From assembly GCA_964235705.1 (NCBI GenBank), contig CAXSDP010000012.1:1-64000 (forward strand): 64,000 nucleotides of DNA, written 5' to 3'. The translations under genes and the position numbers were made by a program. The stretch comes from RH-AL1 sp964235705. GTDB lineage: Bacteria > Pseudomonadota > Alphaproteobacteria > Rhizobiales > Beijerinckiaceae. Below the pieces are notes generated by a model. It ran no database searches, had not been told where the DNA came from, and saw only the letters and a list, made by a program, of their open reading frames with translations. Shown piece by piece: positions 36,435-46,606 of this stretch; within the stretch, counting starts at the first letter, position 1; each line of letters opens with the position of its first letter.

Positions 36435-36857
36435 TCAGTCGTCCACCCGGCCGCGCATCCGCTTGGTCTCGCCGCGCTTGACCTTGCTATCGGTGCGGCG
36501 GCGCTTGGCCGACAGTGTCGGCCGCGTCTTCACCCTGAACTTCGGGCGTTCCGCCGCCTCCGCGATCAACGCCACCAAACGCGCGAGCGCGTCGGCCTTG
36601 TTACGCTCCTGGCTGCGGTGGCTCTGGGCGAAGATCACGAGAACACCGTCGTTGGTGAGCCGGCTGCCGGCGAGCCCGGCCAAGCGCCGCTTGGTGCCAT
36701 CGTCGAGCGCCGGGGACGCCGCGACGTCGAAGCGGAGGTGGACGGCGGTGGCGACCTTGTTGACGTTCTGCCCGCCCGGGCCGCTGGCGCGCGCGAAGGC
36801 GTAGGCGAGTTCGCTCTCGTCGATGGCGATGCGCGAGGTGACGGGAATGGGGGGCAT
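36435..36857 (-). CDS. arfB: Alternative ribosome-rescue factor ArfB (YaeJ)
   Basis: A 140-aa protein that releases peptides from stalled ribosomes. The catalytic GGQ is present in ARASGPGGQNVNKVATAVHL (about residues 24-43). The C-terminus is a basic tail (TLSAKRRRTDSKVKRGETKR) that enters the mRNA channel. ATG 36857 gives the standard N-terminus; upstream in-frame sequence lacks coding character. It converges with proB. Confidence 0.92.
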   Translation of the reverse strand: MPPIPVTSRIAIDESELAYAFARASGPGGQNVNKVATAVHLRFDVAASPALDDGTKRRLAGLAGSRLTNDGVLVIFAQSHRSQERNKADALARLVALIAEAAERPKFRVKTRPTLSAKRRRTDSKVKRGETKRMRGRVDD

Positions 36858-37040
36858 GGCTGGGGTTCGGAGGACGTTCGACGGCACTCGACTTCGGGCC
36901 GGCTCGGTCGTGGATGGATCACACCGAAAAGCCACGCCGTCGGATGAAGGTTTCATCCTTCGTGGCCCAAAGCGCTTCGAGCGGTGATCGCCCGTCGCGC
37001 CGCAACGGAGCTTTAACCACGCGGCGCTTTCATCGCCAGG

Positions 37041-37445
37041 ATGAAACTCTCGTTGGTTACCGCGATGTTCCGTTCCTCACGCCTTTCCCTCGGTTCCTTG
37101 GCGCTCTGCGTCCTCGTCACCCCGGCGGTCGCTGCGCAATCCACCCTGAAGTGCCGGGTGGCCGGCGTCAGCGCCATCACGCGCACGATCTGCGCCTCGC
37201 CGGAGTACCTCGCCATGGACCACGAAATCGTCGCCCTGCTCGACCGCGCCGAAGCGCGCTTCGCCCCCGTCGACGCGCGCAGGCTCGCCATCAGCCAGGG
37301 CGCCTTCCTGAAGAAGCGGGAGGGCTGCGAATGGGCCTCGCACAACAGCGCCCATCCCGGCGCGGCGGTGGACGAGTGCCTTCGCTCGGTGATGGACGCG
37401 CGCGTGCACGCGTTGAGGATCGCGGTCGATCGCGGCAGCCTCTAG
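37041..37445 (+). CDS. Secreted LprI-like protein
   Basis: A 134-aa protein with a signal peptide (LSLGSLALCVLVTPAVAAQS). The mature part has the lysozyme-inhibitor LprI layout: an ICASPEYLAMDHEIVALLDR-type start, SQGAFLKKREGCEW in the middle and a CLRSVMDARVHAL end with paired Cys. Family members are periplasmic; LprI of Mycobacterium inhibits lysozyme. ATG 37041 or 37065 may start it. The stop overlaps the dnaJ stop tail to tail on a CTAG. Confidence 0.75.
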   Translation: MKLSLVTAMFRSSRLSLGSLALCVLVTPAVAAQSTLKCRVAGVSAITRTICASPEYLAMDHEIVALLDRAEARFAPVDARRLAISQGAFLKKREGCEWASHNSAHPGAAVDECLRSVMDARVHALRIAVDRGSL

Positions 37446-38575
37446 CTGCCGCTGAGGTTCTCGAAGAAGTCCTTCATCTTGGTGAAGAACCCGGACGCCT
37501 CCGGATGCGTCTTGTGCGAGGACTCGGACTCGAACTCGGTGAGCAACTCGCGCTGGCGCCGCGTCAGGTTCTGCGGCGTCTCGACGGTGGCCTGTATATA
37601 GAGGTCGCCGACATCGCGCGAGCGGAGCACCGGCATGCCGCGTCCGCGCACCTTGAACTGCTTTCCAGACTGCGTCCCCTCGCCGATCTTCACCTTGGCT
37701 TCGCCGCCGTCGACGGTGCGCACCGCGACCTCGCCGCCGAGCGCGGCCTGCACCATGGAGATCGGCACGCGGCAGAACAGGTCCGCGCCGTCGCGCTGGA
37801 AGAAGGGATGCGGCTTGGTCGAGACGAAGATGTAGAGGTCACCGGCCGGCCCACCGCGCGTGCCGGCCTCGCCCTCACCGGCGAGGCGGATGCGCGTGCC
37901 GTCCTCGACGCCCGCGGGCACGTTGACGGATAATTGTCGCTCGCGCGTCACACGGCCCGAGCCCGAGCACGCGGGGCAAGGATTGTCGATGATCTCGCCC
38001 CGACCCTGGCAGTTGGGGCAGGTCCGCTCGATGGCGAAGAAGCCCTGCTGGGCACGCACGCGGCCCTGGCCACCGCACATCGAGCAGGCTTTGGGTTTGG
38101 CACCCGGCCGCGCACCCGTGCCGGAGCAGGTGTCGCAGGATACGCTGGTCGGCAGCTTGAGGCTGGCCGCCTTGCCCTGGAACGCCTCCTCCAGGGTGAT
38201 CTCCATGTTATAGCGGAGATCCGAGCCGCGTCCGGCGCCACCCTGACGGCCACCGCCGCCGCGCCGGCCCATCATGTCGCCGAACAGGTCATCGAAGATG
38301 TCGGCCATGGACGAGCCGAACCCGTCGCCTCCGGCGCCGCTGCCGCCGTTCTCAAACGCGGCGTGACCGTACCGGTCATAGGCGGCGCGCTTCTGGCCGT
38401 CCGACAGGATCTGGTAAGCCTCGTTCAGGTCCTTGAATTTATGCTCGGCATCGGCATTGCCGGGATTGCGATCGGGATGACATTGCATCGCCGCCTTGCG
38501 GAAGGCCGACTTCATCTCCGCTTCGGTGCAGGTGCGCGACACACCGAGCACCTCGTAATAGTCCATCTTGGCCAT
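37442..38575 (-). CDS. dnaJ: Chaperone DnaJ
   Basis: A full 377-aa type I Hsp40. The J domain starts MAKMDYYEVLGVSRTCTEAE with the HPD motif in CHPDRNPGNADAEH. A Gly-rich region and four CxxCxGxG zinc repeats follow (CDTCSGTG, CSMCGGQG, CPNCQGRG, CPACSGSG), then the substrate-binding and dimerisation domains. It stimulates DnaK ATPase. It lies 200 nt downstream of dnaK, with a hairpin in the gap. Confidence 0.97.
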   Translation of the reverse strand: MAKMDYYEVLGVSRTCTEAEMKSAFRKAAMQCHPDRNPGNADAEHKFKDLNEAYQILSDGQKRAAYDRYGHAAFENGGSGAGGDGFGSSMADIFDDLFGDMMGRRGGGGRQGGAGRGSDLRYNMEITLEEAFQGKAASLKLPTSVSCDTCSGTGARPGAKPKACSMCGGQGRVRAQQGFFAIERTCPNCQGRGEIIDNPCPACSGSGRVTRERQLSVNVPAGVEDGTRIRLAGEGEAGTRGGPAGDLYIFVSTKPHPFFQRDGADLFCRVPISMVQAALGGEVAVRTVDGGEAKVKIGEGTQSGKQFKVRGRGMPVLRSRDVGDLYIQATVETPQNLTRRQRELLTEFESESSHKTHPEASGFFTKMKDFFENLSGS

Positions 38576-38674
38576 CGGCTAGTCTTCCTGCGCGGCCGTG
38601 GCTCGTGTTGGGGAGCAGCCGGCGCCTTCTCGTCGATCAAGGCGAAGGTTCGTCTCTTGTCATGAAATCGCGCC

Positions 38675-38696
38675 CCACGAAACCACGGTTTCATGG
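38675..38696 (-). other. Hairpin between dnaK and dnaJ
   Basis: On the minus strand CCATGAAACC-GT-GGTTTCGTGG can pair over about 8-10 bp, including one G-U, around a tight loop. No T tract follows, so it is not a classical terminator. It could attenuate or process the dnaK-dnaJ transcript to give more DnaK than DnaJ. That role is inference. Confidence 0.4.
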
Positions 38697-38775
38697 AGCG
38701 CCACGCGTGATGACGAAATTCGCGACGGTGTGACGGTGATGCCGATTGCCGACACCACCGTCTCGGTCATCGGCT

Positions 38776-40689
<1,914 letters not shown>

Positions 40690-40820
40690 TTCAGTGCTTT
40701 CCCTTCGTGTCGCAAGACCGCCGGACCCCGCAGCGGTCCGATGTTTGGGCGGACGATTTGGCGCCCGGTCCCCGATGAACTTCAGATTGGCATTGGCTCT
40801 TATGAGCGCAAGATGGCCGG

Positions 40821-40848
40821 TATATAAGAGGGTGGAACAGGGGTGCAA
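40821..40848 (-). promoter_or_regulatory. Probable promoter upstream of dnaK
   Basis: On the minus strand TTGCAC is followed after 16 nt by TATATA, about 130 nt before the dnaK start. The preceding C gives CTTGCAC and the spacer is C-rich, as in heat-shock sigma-32 promoters, but the -10 is more housekeeping-like. Either sigma factor is possible. Confidence 0.45.
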
Positions 40849-40908
40849 GGCGGATCGCCGACGCCCGGCGGGGACCTTCGAAGGCCGCCAAAAGCGTGGT
40901 ACGGCGGC

Positions 40909-41850
40909 GTGACGCGCGCGATCTCGGCAGCACCCTTGCGCCGCACCTTACCCCTCTTCCTGTGCGCTTGGCTGGCTGGACCGGCCGCCGCGCAACTGCA
41001 ACTGCCCGGCGCCAACAATGGCGTCGCGCCCGGCTCGGCCCCTCGCGCGCCATCGCCATCCTCGTCGGGGGCGCAGCCGGCCGTCGCATCGAAGCCCGTC
41101 GCGATGAAACCGCCGGCCGAGGAGACCATCGCCGGGCACACCCTGAGCCTCGACGGACGACACGGCAAAATGGGCTTCGCCAAGTCGGGATCGGACCTCA
41201 CCCTGACGGTCCTCACCCTTGATGGCGACAAGATCTCGAAACCCAACCAGACCTGCACGGTCAGCGTCGCCCTATCGAAACCGCTCGCCGTCACGTCGGC
41301 CGGCCGGCCCGTCGGCACGATCCGCTACGAGGTGCCCGTCCCCGCCTGCCCGTTCGCCGTCGACGTGCTCGATGGCGCCGTCCTCGTGTCGCGGCCGGAC
41401 GGGAGTTGCTCGTTCGCCGCCGCCGACTGTTCCGTCACGCCGACGGGACTGTGGGGCCCTCCGGCCGCCGACATCTCGCCGGCACGGATCAAGGAGCTGG
41501 AACGGCAACGCGCGCGCATCGAGGTGACGATGCGAGCCAACTTCCGCTCGGTCCTCAAGAAGGCCGGCAAGGATCGCCAAGCGGTGAAGGCGATCGCCGG
41601 CGAGCAGGCGGCCTTCTCATCCGACCGGGAAGTCACCTGCCGCGACTACCAGGGTGAGGCCGTGCACGGGTTCTGTTCCACCCAGATCACGGAAGCCCGC
41701 GCTCTCGCGCTCGTGGCCAAGTTCGACGCGATGGCGGAAGGCCCGCACGACCATCGGCGTCCCAGCCGTCCCAAGCCGAAGACCGCCATGTCGGCGGGAC
41801 CCGGAGCGGGGCCGATCCCAGACGCGGCGGTGAAGTCACCAACCAAATGA
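40909..41850 (+). CDS. Secreted protein with C-terminal LprI-like domain
   Basis: A 313-aa exported protein. GTG 40909 is chosen because it starts right before a good signal peptide (LRRTLPLFLCAWLAGPAAAQ). A Pro/Ser/Ala linker follows, then a domain of unknown type with Cys pairs (SKPNQTCTVSVAL and VPACPFAVDV). The C-terminal region, CRDYQGEAVHGFCSTQITEA, resembles the LprI pattern. The function is unknown and probably periplasmic. It is divergent from dnaK. Confidence 0.7.
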   Translation: MTRAISAAPLRRTLPLFLCAWLAGPAAAQLQLPGANNGVAPGSAPRAPSPSSSGAQPAVASKPVAMKPPAEETIAGHTLSLDGRHGKMGFAKSGSDLTLTVLTLDGDKISKPNQTCTVSVALSKPLAVTSAGRPVGTIRYEVPVPACPFAVDVLDGAVLVSRPDGSCSFAAADCSVTPTGLWGPPAADISPARIKELERQRARIEVTMRANFRSVLKKAGKDRQAVKAIAGEQAAFSSDREVTCRDYQGEAVHGFCSTQITEARALALVAKFDAMAEGPHDHRRPSRPKPKTAMSAGPGAGPIPDAAVKSPTK

Positions 41851-42399
41851 GCCCCGAGGGCCGCCCGGTGTTTCCCAAGGATCGGTCCGTCACCCGGGCG
41901 AGGAGTCCCGCACGTCCGACGCCCTGTAGACACCCTGTACCTGTCGACGTGGTCCAACGCCTCGTGGCAACCGGCCATCCCGTGTGACGACGATCCCCGG
42001 AACGGCGATGACCCGGCATTGCTGACGATCGCCACGCTCGGACTGCCGAAAATAAGGTCGCGCATCGTGGAACTTCCTTGCCTTCGAGCGCGTCTATCAA
42101 CCAACACGCGGTCGCGATCCCCCCTTGGCATCGCGTGTGGTTATGAAAGCGGCCATTCCCACCCCCGGGATGGCCGTTTTTCATTCGCCTCGGCGGCGCG
42201 GCCAGATGAGCGGTGCTGGCCGCGATCGACGTGATCGATCAGCCCGCTGGATTAACGTGGGATGGTGTCCGCCGTCGTTCGCGAACACCAGGGTGGTCGC
42301 CGGTGGAGTGTTGGGCCGCACCCTGTTCCTCGCGCCCATTCCGGTGGCGGCCTCGCCATACCATGACGAGGAGGATCACCAAGCGCCTCGGTGTGATCG
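41851..42399 (+). other. Intergenic region ending in a strong terminator
   Basis: 549 nt without a supportable gene. It contains an intrinsic terminator at 42150-42181, about 300 nt after the secreted-protein stop. Either that mRNA has a long 3' UTR or a small RNA is encoded in between. Short antisense frames here look like shadows. No known RNA family was recognised. Confidence 0.5.
42150..42181 (+). terminator. Intrinsic terminator
   Basis: CGGCCATTCCC, loop ACCCCC, then GGGATGGCCG forms a 10-bp GC-rich stem with a one-base T bulge. TTTTT follows directly. This is the clearest factor-independent terminator in the window. Confidence 0.85.
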
Positions 42400-43128
42400 A
42401 TGACCTTGAAGGTGAAGGCGGCTGGCGCGAAGCCGAGCCGCGACGCGGACGCCGCTCGCGACGCTTCGATCGAGCCGGTCCCGGATGCCGTGGTCGAGGA
42501 GATCTTCACGCGGCTGCAACTCGCCGAGCCCGAGCCGAAGAGTGAGTTGACCTCGCTGAACACGTTCACCTTCCTGATCGCCGTCGTGTTGTCGGCGCAG
42601 GCGACCGACGCCGGCGTCAACAAGGCCACGCCCGCGCTGTTCGCCTTGGCGGACACGCCGGAGACGATGTTGGTGCTTGGTGAGAACAAGGTTCGGGACC
42701 TGATCAAGACGATCGGTTTCTACCGCACCAAGGCCAAGAACGTCGTGGCCCTATCCCAACGGCTCGTCGACGTCTTCAACGGGCAGGTGCCCACCGATCG
42801 GGACGATCTCGAGTCGTTGCCCGGCGTGGGCCGCAAGACGGCGAACGTGGTGCTGAACAGCATGCTCGGCCACTCGACGATCGGCGTGGACACCCACGTG
42901 TTCCGCGTTTCCAACCGCATCCCGCTCGCGCCGGGGACGACGCCCCTGGCCGTCGAACTCGGCTTGGAACGCGTGGTCCCCGAGCGGTTCAAGCGCTACG
43001 CCCATCACTGGCTGCTCCTGCACGGCCGCTACACGTGCCGCGCCAAGGCACCATCCTGCGCGAAGTGCTTGATCGCCGACTGTTGCCGGTGGCCGGGGAA
43101 AGCACAGCGGATCAATCAAAAGACGTAA
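42400..43128 (+). CDS. nth: Endonuclease III (DNA glycosylase/AP lyase)
   Basis: This 242-aa base-excision repair enzyme acts on oxidised pyrimidines. The helix-hairpin-helix LPGVGRKTANVVL includes the catalytic Lys, and VDTHVFRVSNRI carries the catalytic Asp. The [4Fe-4S] cluster motif C-x6-C-x2-C-x5-C is intact at the C-terminus (CRAKAPSCAKC...C). The N-terminus is about 25 residues longer than in E. coli, common in alphaproteobacteria. Confidence 0.95.
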   Translation: MTLKVKAAGAKPSRDADAARDASIEPVPDAVVEEIFTRLQLAEPEPKSELTSLNTFTFLIAVVLSAQATDAGVNKATPALFALADTPETMLVLGENKVRDLIKTIGFYRTKAKNVVALSQRLVDVFNGQVPTDRDDLESLPGVGRKTANVVLNSMLGHSTIGVDTHVFRVSNRIPLAPGTTPLAVELGLERVVPERFKRYAHHWLLLHGRYTCRAKAPSCAKCLIADCCRWPGKAQRINQKT

Positions 43129-43170
43129 GGATTTCAAGACCGTACCGAAGCACCACCCCATCGTGCCGCA

Positions 43171-43195
43171 GGAACCCGCCTTTCACTGGCCGGTT
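43171..43195 (+). promoter_or_regulatory. EcfG-type general stress promoter of KGG gene 1
   Basis: GGAAC, 16 nt, GGTT matches the alphaproteobacterial EcfG consensus GGAAC-N16/17-(C/G)GTT. The -10 lies 43 nt before the GTG start of a KGG stress protein. The motif match, position and type of gene agree. Confidence 0.65.
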
Positions 43196-43238
43196 AGAAC
43201 CATGAGGCTGAAGGGGTCTCGAGAAAAGGAGCGGAAAC

Positions 43239-43433
43239 GTGCCATCATCAACCCGCGGATTTGCTTCGATGGATCGCGAAAAGCAACGCGAGATCGCCCG
43301 CAAGGGTGGCCAAAGCGTACCCAACGAGAAACGCAGTTTCTCGCAGAACCATCAGCTCGCCTCGGAGGCAGGGCGCAAGGGTGGGACATCCTCGCACGGT
43401 CGGCGCGCTTCACAGGCGACGGCACAAGCTTGA
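43239..43433 (+). CDS. KGG-motif stress-induced small protein 1
   Basis: A 64-aa highly hydrophilic protein. It contains the repeat unit [M/F]D.EKQREIARKGGQSV and SEAGRKGGTS, the KGG motif of GsiB/Con-10-type stress proteins. Such proteins are intrinsically disordered and accumulate under desiccation or starvation. GTG 43239 has AAAGGAG upstream. An EcfG-type promoter precedes it. A longer paralogue reads towards it from 43829. Confidence 0.85.
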   Translation: MPSSTRGFASMDREKQREIARKGGQSVPNEKRSFSQNHQLASEAGRKGGTSSHGRRASQATAQA

Positions 43434-43452
43434 CGGCCAATAGGGGCTGGTA

Positions 43453-43482
43453 GGGCGACGCCTCAGGTAAAAGGCATCGCCC
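43453..43482. terminator. Hairpin between convergent KGG genes
   Basis: GGGCGACGCCT and AGGCATCGCCC pair over 11 positions with one mismatch around an 8-nt loop. There is no T tract, so terminator function is uncertain. Its place between two converging stops suggests a shared end. Confidence 0.45.
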
Positions 43483-43565
43483 TCGGGTTGGAGGTGGATA
43501 CGATGACGGCGGTCATCCATCACTTCAGCCTCGATACGAATGATCCCCTTGGGAGAAGCCCGGCT

Positions 43566-43829
43566 TCAGCCATCCGTCTTCCGCGCGAACCCGTGCGAGG
43601 CATGACCGCCTTTACGGCCCGCTTCCGACGCTAGAGCGTGATTTTGCGAAAAGCTGCGTTTGTTCGGGTTGACGCTGTGTCCACCCTTCCGACCGGCGTG
43701 CGCCGCCAGCGAGTGATCCTGCGAGAAGCTCCTCTTCTCGTTCGGGACGCTCTCGCCGCCCTTGCGCGCGATGGCCCGCTGCTTCTCCGGATCCATCGAA
43801 GCGAAACCCCGAGTGGATGTCTTCTTCAT
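43566..43829 (-). CDS. KGG-motif stress-induced small protein 2
   Basis: An 87-aa paralogue of the plus-strand KGG protein, with three units instead of two: DPEKQRAIARKGGESV, HSLAAHAGRKGGHSV and HALASEAGRKGGHASH, each linked by PN(E/P)KRSFSQ. Starts MKKTSTRGFASMD, aligning with VPSSTRGFASMD of its partner, which supports ATG 43829; ATG 43838 is an alternative. It is probably disordered and stress-protective. Confidence 0.85.
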   Translation of the reverse strand: MKKTSTRGFASMDPEKQRAIARKGGESVPNEKRSFSQDHSLAAHAGRKGGHSVNPNKRSFSQNHALASEAGRKGGHASHGFARKTDG

Positions 43830-43875
43830 GGCTTCCATGGCAACCCGCTGTTGGCTGGAGTGTGAACCCTGGGCG

Positions 43876-43901
43876 AACAGCCGTCCAAAGCGCTTGGTTC
43901 C
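43876..43901 (-). promoter_or_regulatory. EcfG-like promoter of KGG gene 2
   Basis: On the minus strand GGAAC, 17 nt, TGTT lies 46 nt before ATG 43829. It is a slightly weaker match than the partner promoter (T instead of C/G before GTT), but the distance to the start is almost the same. Confidence 0.5.
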
Positions 43902-44025
43902 AGTTCGCTCGCGAGGACACGGCGGCGCTCGATCGCGCGCCGCGCATGGTGCCGTTGCCGTCACCGCCCGCGTCGGTCGCTCGGGGACGTGCCGCGTCGC
44001 CCCATCGAAGGAGCGAACGATCGCG

Positions 44026-45333
44026 CTAGGATGGTAGACGATCGCCCCTGGTCTCGACGGCCAGGGGGATGATCAGCAGGCCCACCGCGAAGGCCACCGC
44101 CGTCCAGGCGATCGGCGTGCCGATCGTGTGCGTCATGGCGACGAGCGCACTCAAGGCGAAGTTGACGCCGGCGCCGATGAACCGGCCGATCGATGTGGCG
44201 AAGGCGAACGCCGTCGCGCGCACCCGCGTCTCGTACTGCTCGGGTAGCCACAGGCTGAACACCGCGAAATTGCCACCGCCGAATCCCAGGAAGAAGAGGG
44301 TGACGATGAAGGGTACGAGCCCGTCCGGGCGGTAGAAGGCCCAGCCGAAGGCGGCGGGGATGGTCACGATCATGATGACGAAGTAGATGGCGAGCGCGAC
44401 CTTGCGGCCGAGCGCCTCCGCGATCATCGGCAGGGCCAGACACCCCAGGATCGTCCCGACCGAGAGCACCGCGGTCGCGACCGAGACCATTTTGGCGGCT
44501 CCCGCGTCGTCCATCCCCGCCCGTTTCGCCAGCAGGCTAATGGCGGCCGGCTCGTAGACCGCGCCGGCCCATAGGCCGATGATGGCGATGGTGAGGAGCG
44601 CGGAATTGACGAGCGTGCGCTTCAAGTAGCGCGGCCCGAATATCTCCCTGAACGGACTGGAGCGCTTCGCCTCCGCCTCGTGATCGATCCAGCGCTTCGG
44701 CTCCTTGACGCCGAACAAGGTGAACAGCGCCACGGCGACCGGCGCCAGACCGCACAGGAACATCGCCCGCCACCCGTAGTGGACACCGACGGTGTAGTTC
44801 AGCGCCGCCGCCACGAAGAACCCGGCGTAATAACCCGTTTGCAGGAAGCCGGCCCCCATCTTCCGGCGATCCTCCGGCCAAGCTTCCGCGACGTAGGTGC
44901 CGGCCATCGCCCACTCACCGCCGATGCCGATGCCGGCAAGGAAGCGGAACAGGGCGAGCTGCCACACCGAGTCGGCGTAGTAGGCGGCCCCGGTGAAGAC
45001 GGCGTACATCAGGATGGTGCCGGCCAACGTCTTGGTGCGGCCGAACTTGTCGGCGATCGGCCCCCAGATGAAGGAGCAGCCCCAACCGACCAGGAAGATG
45101 GCGAACAGGATCGAACCGTAGCTGCCGATGTTCTGCGGGGTCGCGGCGATGCCGGACTTCGGCAGCAACTCGCTCAATGCCGGCCGCAGCACCAGCGCGT
45201 AGATGACGCTATCCATCCCGTCCAGCATCCAACCGGCCCAGGCGCTCCAGAAGCCGATGATCTGCCCCCTATTGAGGGGTGTCCTCCTGTGCCCGCGCAC
45301 ATTCGGTTCCAGCAACGCCATCGTTCGGTCCAT
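44026..45333 (-). CDS. MFS transporter (metabolite:H+ symporter-like)
   Basis: A 435-aa permease with 12 predicted spans. The family motif between TM2 and TM3 is visible (GPIADKFGRTKTLAG), as is the TM4-5 region FRFLAGIGIGGEWAMAGTYV, typical of sugar/organic acid:proton symporters such as the sialate/aromatic acid group. Repeat motif GRKVALAIYF follows the central loop. Substrate is unknown. No catabolic genes are adjacent. Confidence 0.85.
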   Translation of the reverse strand: MDRTMALLEPNVRGHRRTPLNRGQIIGFWSAWAGWMLDGMDSVIYALVLRPALSELLPKSGIAATPQNIGSYGSILFAIFLVGWGCSFIWGPIADKFGRTKTLAGTILMYAVFTGAAYYADSVWQLALFRFLAGIGIGGEWAMAGTYVAEAWPEDRRKMGAGFLQTGYYAGFFVAAALNYTVGVHYGWRAMFLCGLAPVAVALFTLFGVKEPKRWIDHEAEAKRSSPFREIFGPRYLKRTLVNSALLTIAIIGLWAGAVYEPAAISLLAKRAGMDDAGAAKMVSVATAVLSVGTILGCLALPMIAEALGRKVALAIYFVIMIVTIPAAFGWAFYRPDGLVPFIVTLFFLGFGGGNFAVFSLWLPEQYETRVRATAFAFATSIGRFIGAGVNFALSALVAMTHTIGTPIAWTAVAFAVGLLIIPLAVETRGDRLPS

Positions 45334-45588
45334 CCCTGTCGCCGTTTCCCCGGCTTGCCGTGAGGATGCCGGTTACCGCCGAGCGTGACAAGGGCAAAAG
45401 GGTTCGGTGACGTCCCTCGCCATCCTCACGGATGTTTCGGTTTGGCACAAGTGTAGGGGCAAGTAAGCCAGGGGTCGGCAAGGTTAAGAATCAAGCTTAA
45501 GTCGGCCTTAAAGAGTTGCTGCGATGGTCAATGGCGAAGCGCATCGGGACGAGGGGGTTCGTCCGAGCGATCAAGGGGACCCTTCGCC

Positions 45589-46470
45589 ATGACCAAGATC
45601 AAGGCCCTATGCCTTGCCGGCTTCACGAGCCTCGCGGCCTCGACCGGTGCCGCCAGCGCCGCCGACCTCCTCCTGCCGCCACCGCCGCCGGTGCTGCCGC
45701 CCCCGCTGGTCCTCCCGGTCGGCGGCGGCTTCTACCTTCGGGGCGACGTCGGCGTCGGCATCAACGACCTGCGGACCCGCAACTCGACCTTCGACGAGAC
45801 GGTCCCGGACGCCCATTTCGAGCAAAGCTCCATCGACGATAGCCCCATCATCGACCTCGGTGTCGGTTATCGCTTCAACAACTACTTCCGTGCCGACGTC
45901 ACGGGCGAGTACCGGGGTTCGACGAGCTTCACCGCGAACCAGAGCTACAATGTCGGCGCCTTCGCCACCGACCAATACGGCAACCCACCCCCGAACGGCG
46001 CCCGCGCCTACGACTACTACAGCGCCCACGTCCGTTCCGTGGTCGGGCTCGTCAACGGCTACGTCGACGTTGGGACGTGGTACGGCGTCACCCCGTTCGT
46101 CGGTGCCGGCGTCGGCGTCGCCAACGTGGCCGTCAAGAACCTGACGGACATCAGCTACGGCAGCGGCGCCGCCGGCGGGGCGGGCAACGGCGGGGGCGGG
46201 TTCGCCTCCAACCACGATCAAACCAACTTCGCCTTCGCCCTCATGGCGGGCCTGGACTTCGCGGTGACGCCCAACGTCACCCTCGAACTCGGCTATAGGT
46301 ACTTGAACCTCGGCAACGTGTCGTCGTCTCCGATCATCTGCAGCAGCGCGTCGTCATGCCCGAACGAGGTGCAGCACTACAGGCTGCAGTCCAACGACAT
46401 CAGGCTCGGCTTCCGTTACACCTTCCTCGACGCGGTCCCGCTGCGCGCGCCCGTCATCGCCAGGTATTGA
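45589..46470 (+). CDS. Omp25/Omp31-like outer-membrane beta-barrel protein
   Basis: A 293-aa protein with a signal peptide (LAGFTSLAASTGAASAADLL), then a Pro-rich linker (PPPPPVLPPPL) and an eight-stranded barrel pattern. Family-like strands are GGGFYLRGDVGVGI, DLGVGYRFNNYFRADVTGEY and NVTLELGYRYLNLG, and the C-terminal strand ends in Phe (LGFRYTF) before a short tail. Such proteins are abundant porin-like surface proteins of Rhizobiales. AAGGGGA lies before ATG 45589. Confidence 0.85.
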   Translation: MTKIKALCLAGFTSLAASTGAASAADLLLPPPPPVLPPPLVLPVGGGFYLRGDVGVGINDLRTRNSTFDETVPDAHFEQSSIDDSPIIDLGVGYRFNNYFRADVTGEYRGSTSFTANQSYNVGAFATDQYGNPPPNGARAYDYYSAHVRSVVGLVNGYVDVGTWYGVTPFVGAGVGVANVAVKNLTDISYGSGAAGGAGNGGGGFASNHDQTNFAFALMAGLDFAVTPNVTLELGYRYLNLGNVSSSPIICSSASSCPNEVQHYRLQSNDIRLGFRYTFLDAVPLRAPVIARY

Positions 46471-46480
46471 GGGGGCGCCA

Positions 46481-46499
46481 GACCGACCGATCGTCGGTC
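46481..46499. terminator. Hairpin after the porin gene
   Basis: GACCGAC-CGATC-GTCGGTC forms a 7-bp stem 11 nt after the porin stop. A second hairpin, GGGCGCG...CGCGCCC, lies at 46533-46556. Neither has a T tract. Together they separate the porin from the convergent glycosyltransferase gene. Confidence 0.4.
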
Positions 46500-46606
46500 C
46501 CGCCGAACCACGTCCCATCAAGATGAAGCGAAGGGCGCGGACCTCGGTGCGCGCCCCTCCGCCACGATCATCGTCGCGCACGTGCCGAACCATGCCGTTG
46601 GCGGCT

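Noticed and set aside
42000..42184. Small minus-strand gene starting MRDLIFGSPS or MKNGHPGGGN
   Set aside because: One has a GGAAG-like site but both run on into shadow-like sequence opposite the secreted-protein gene; no family resemblance.
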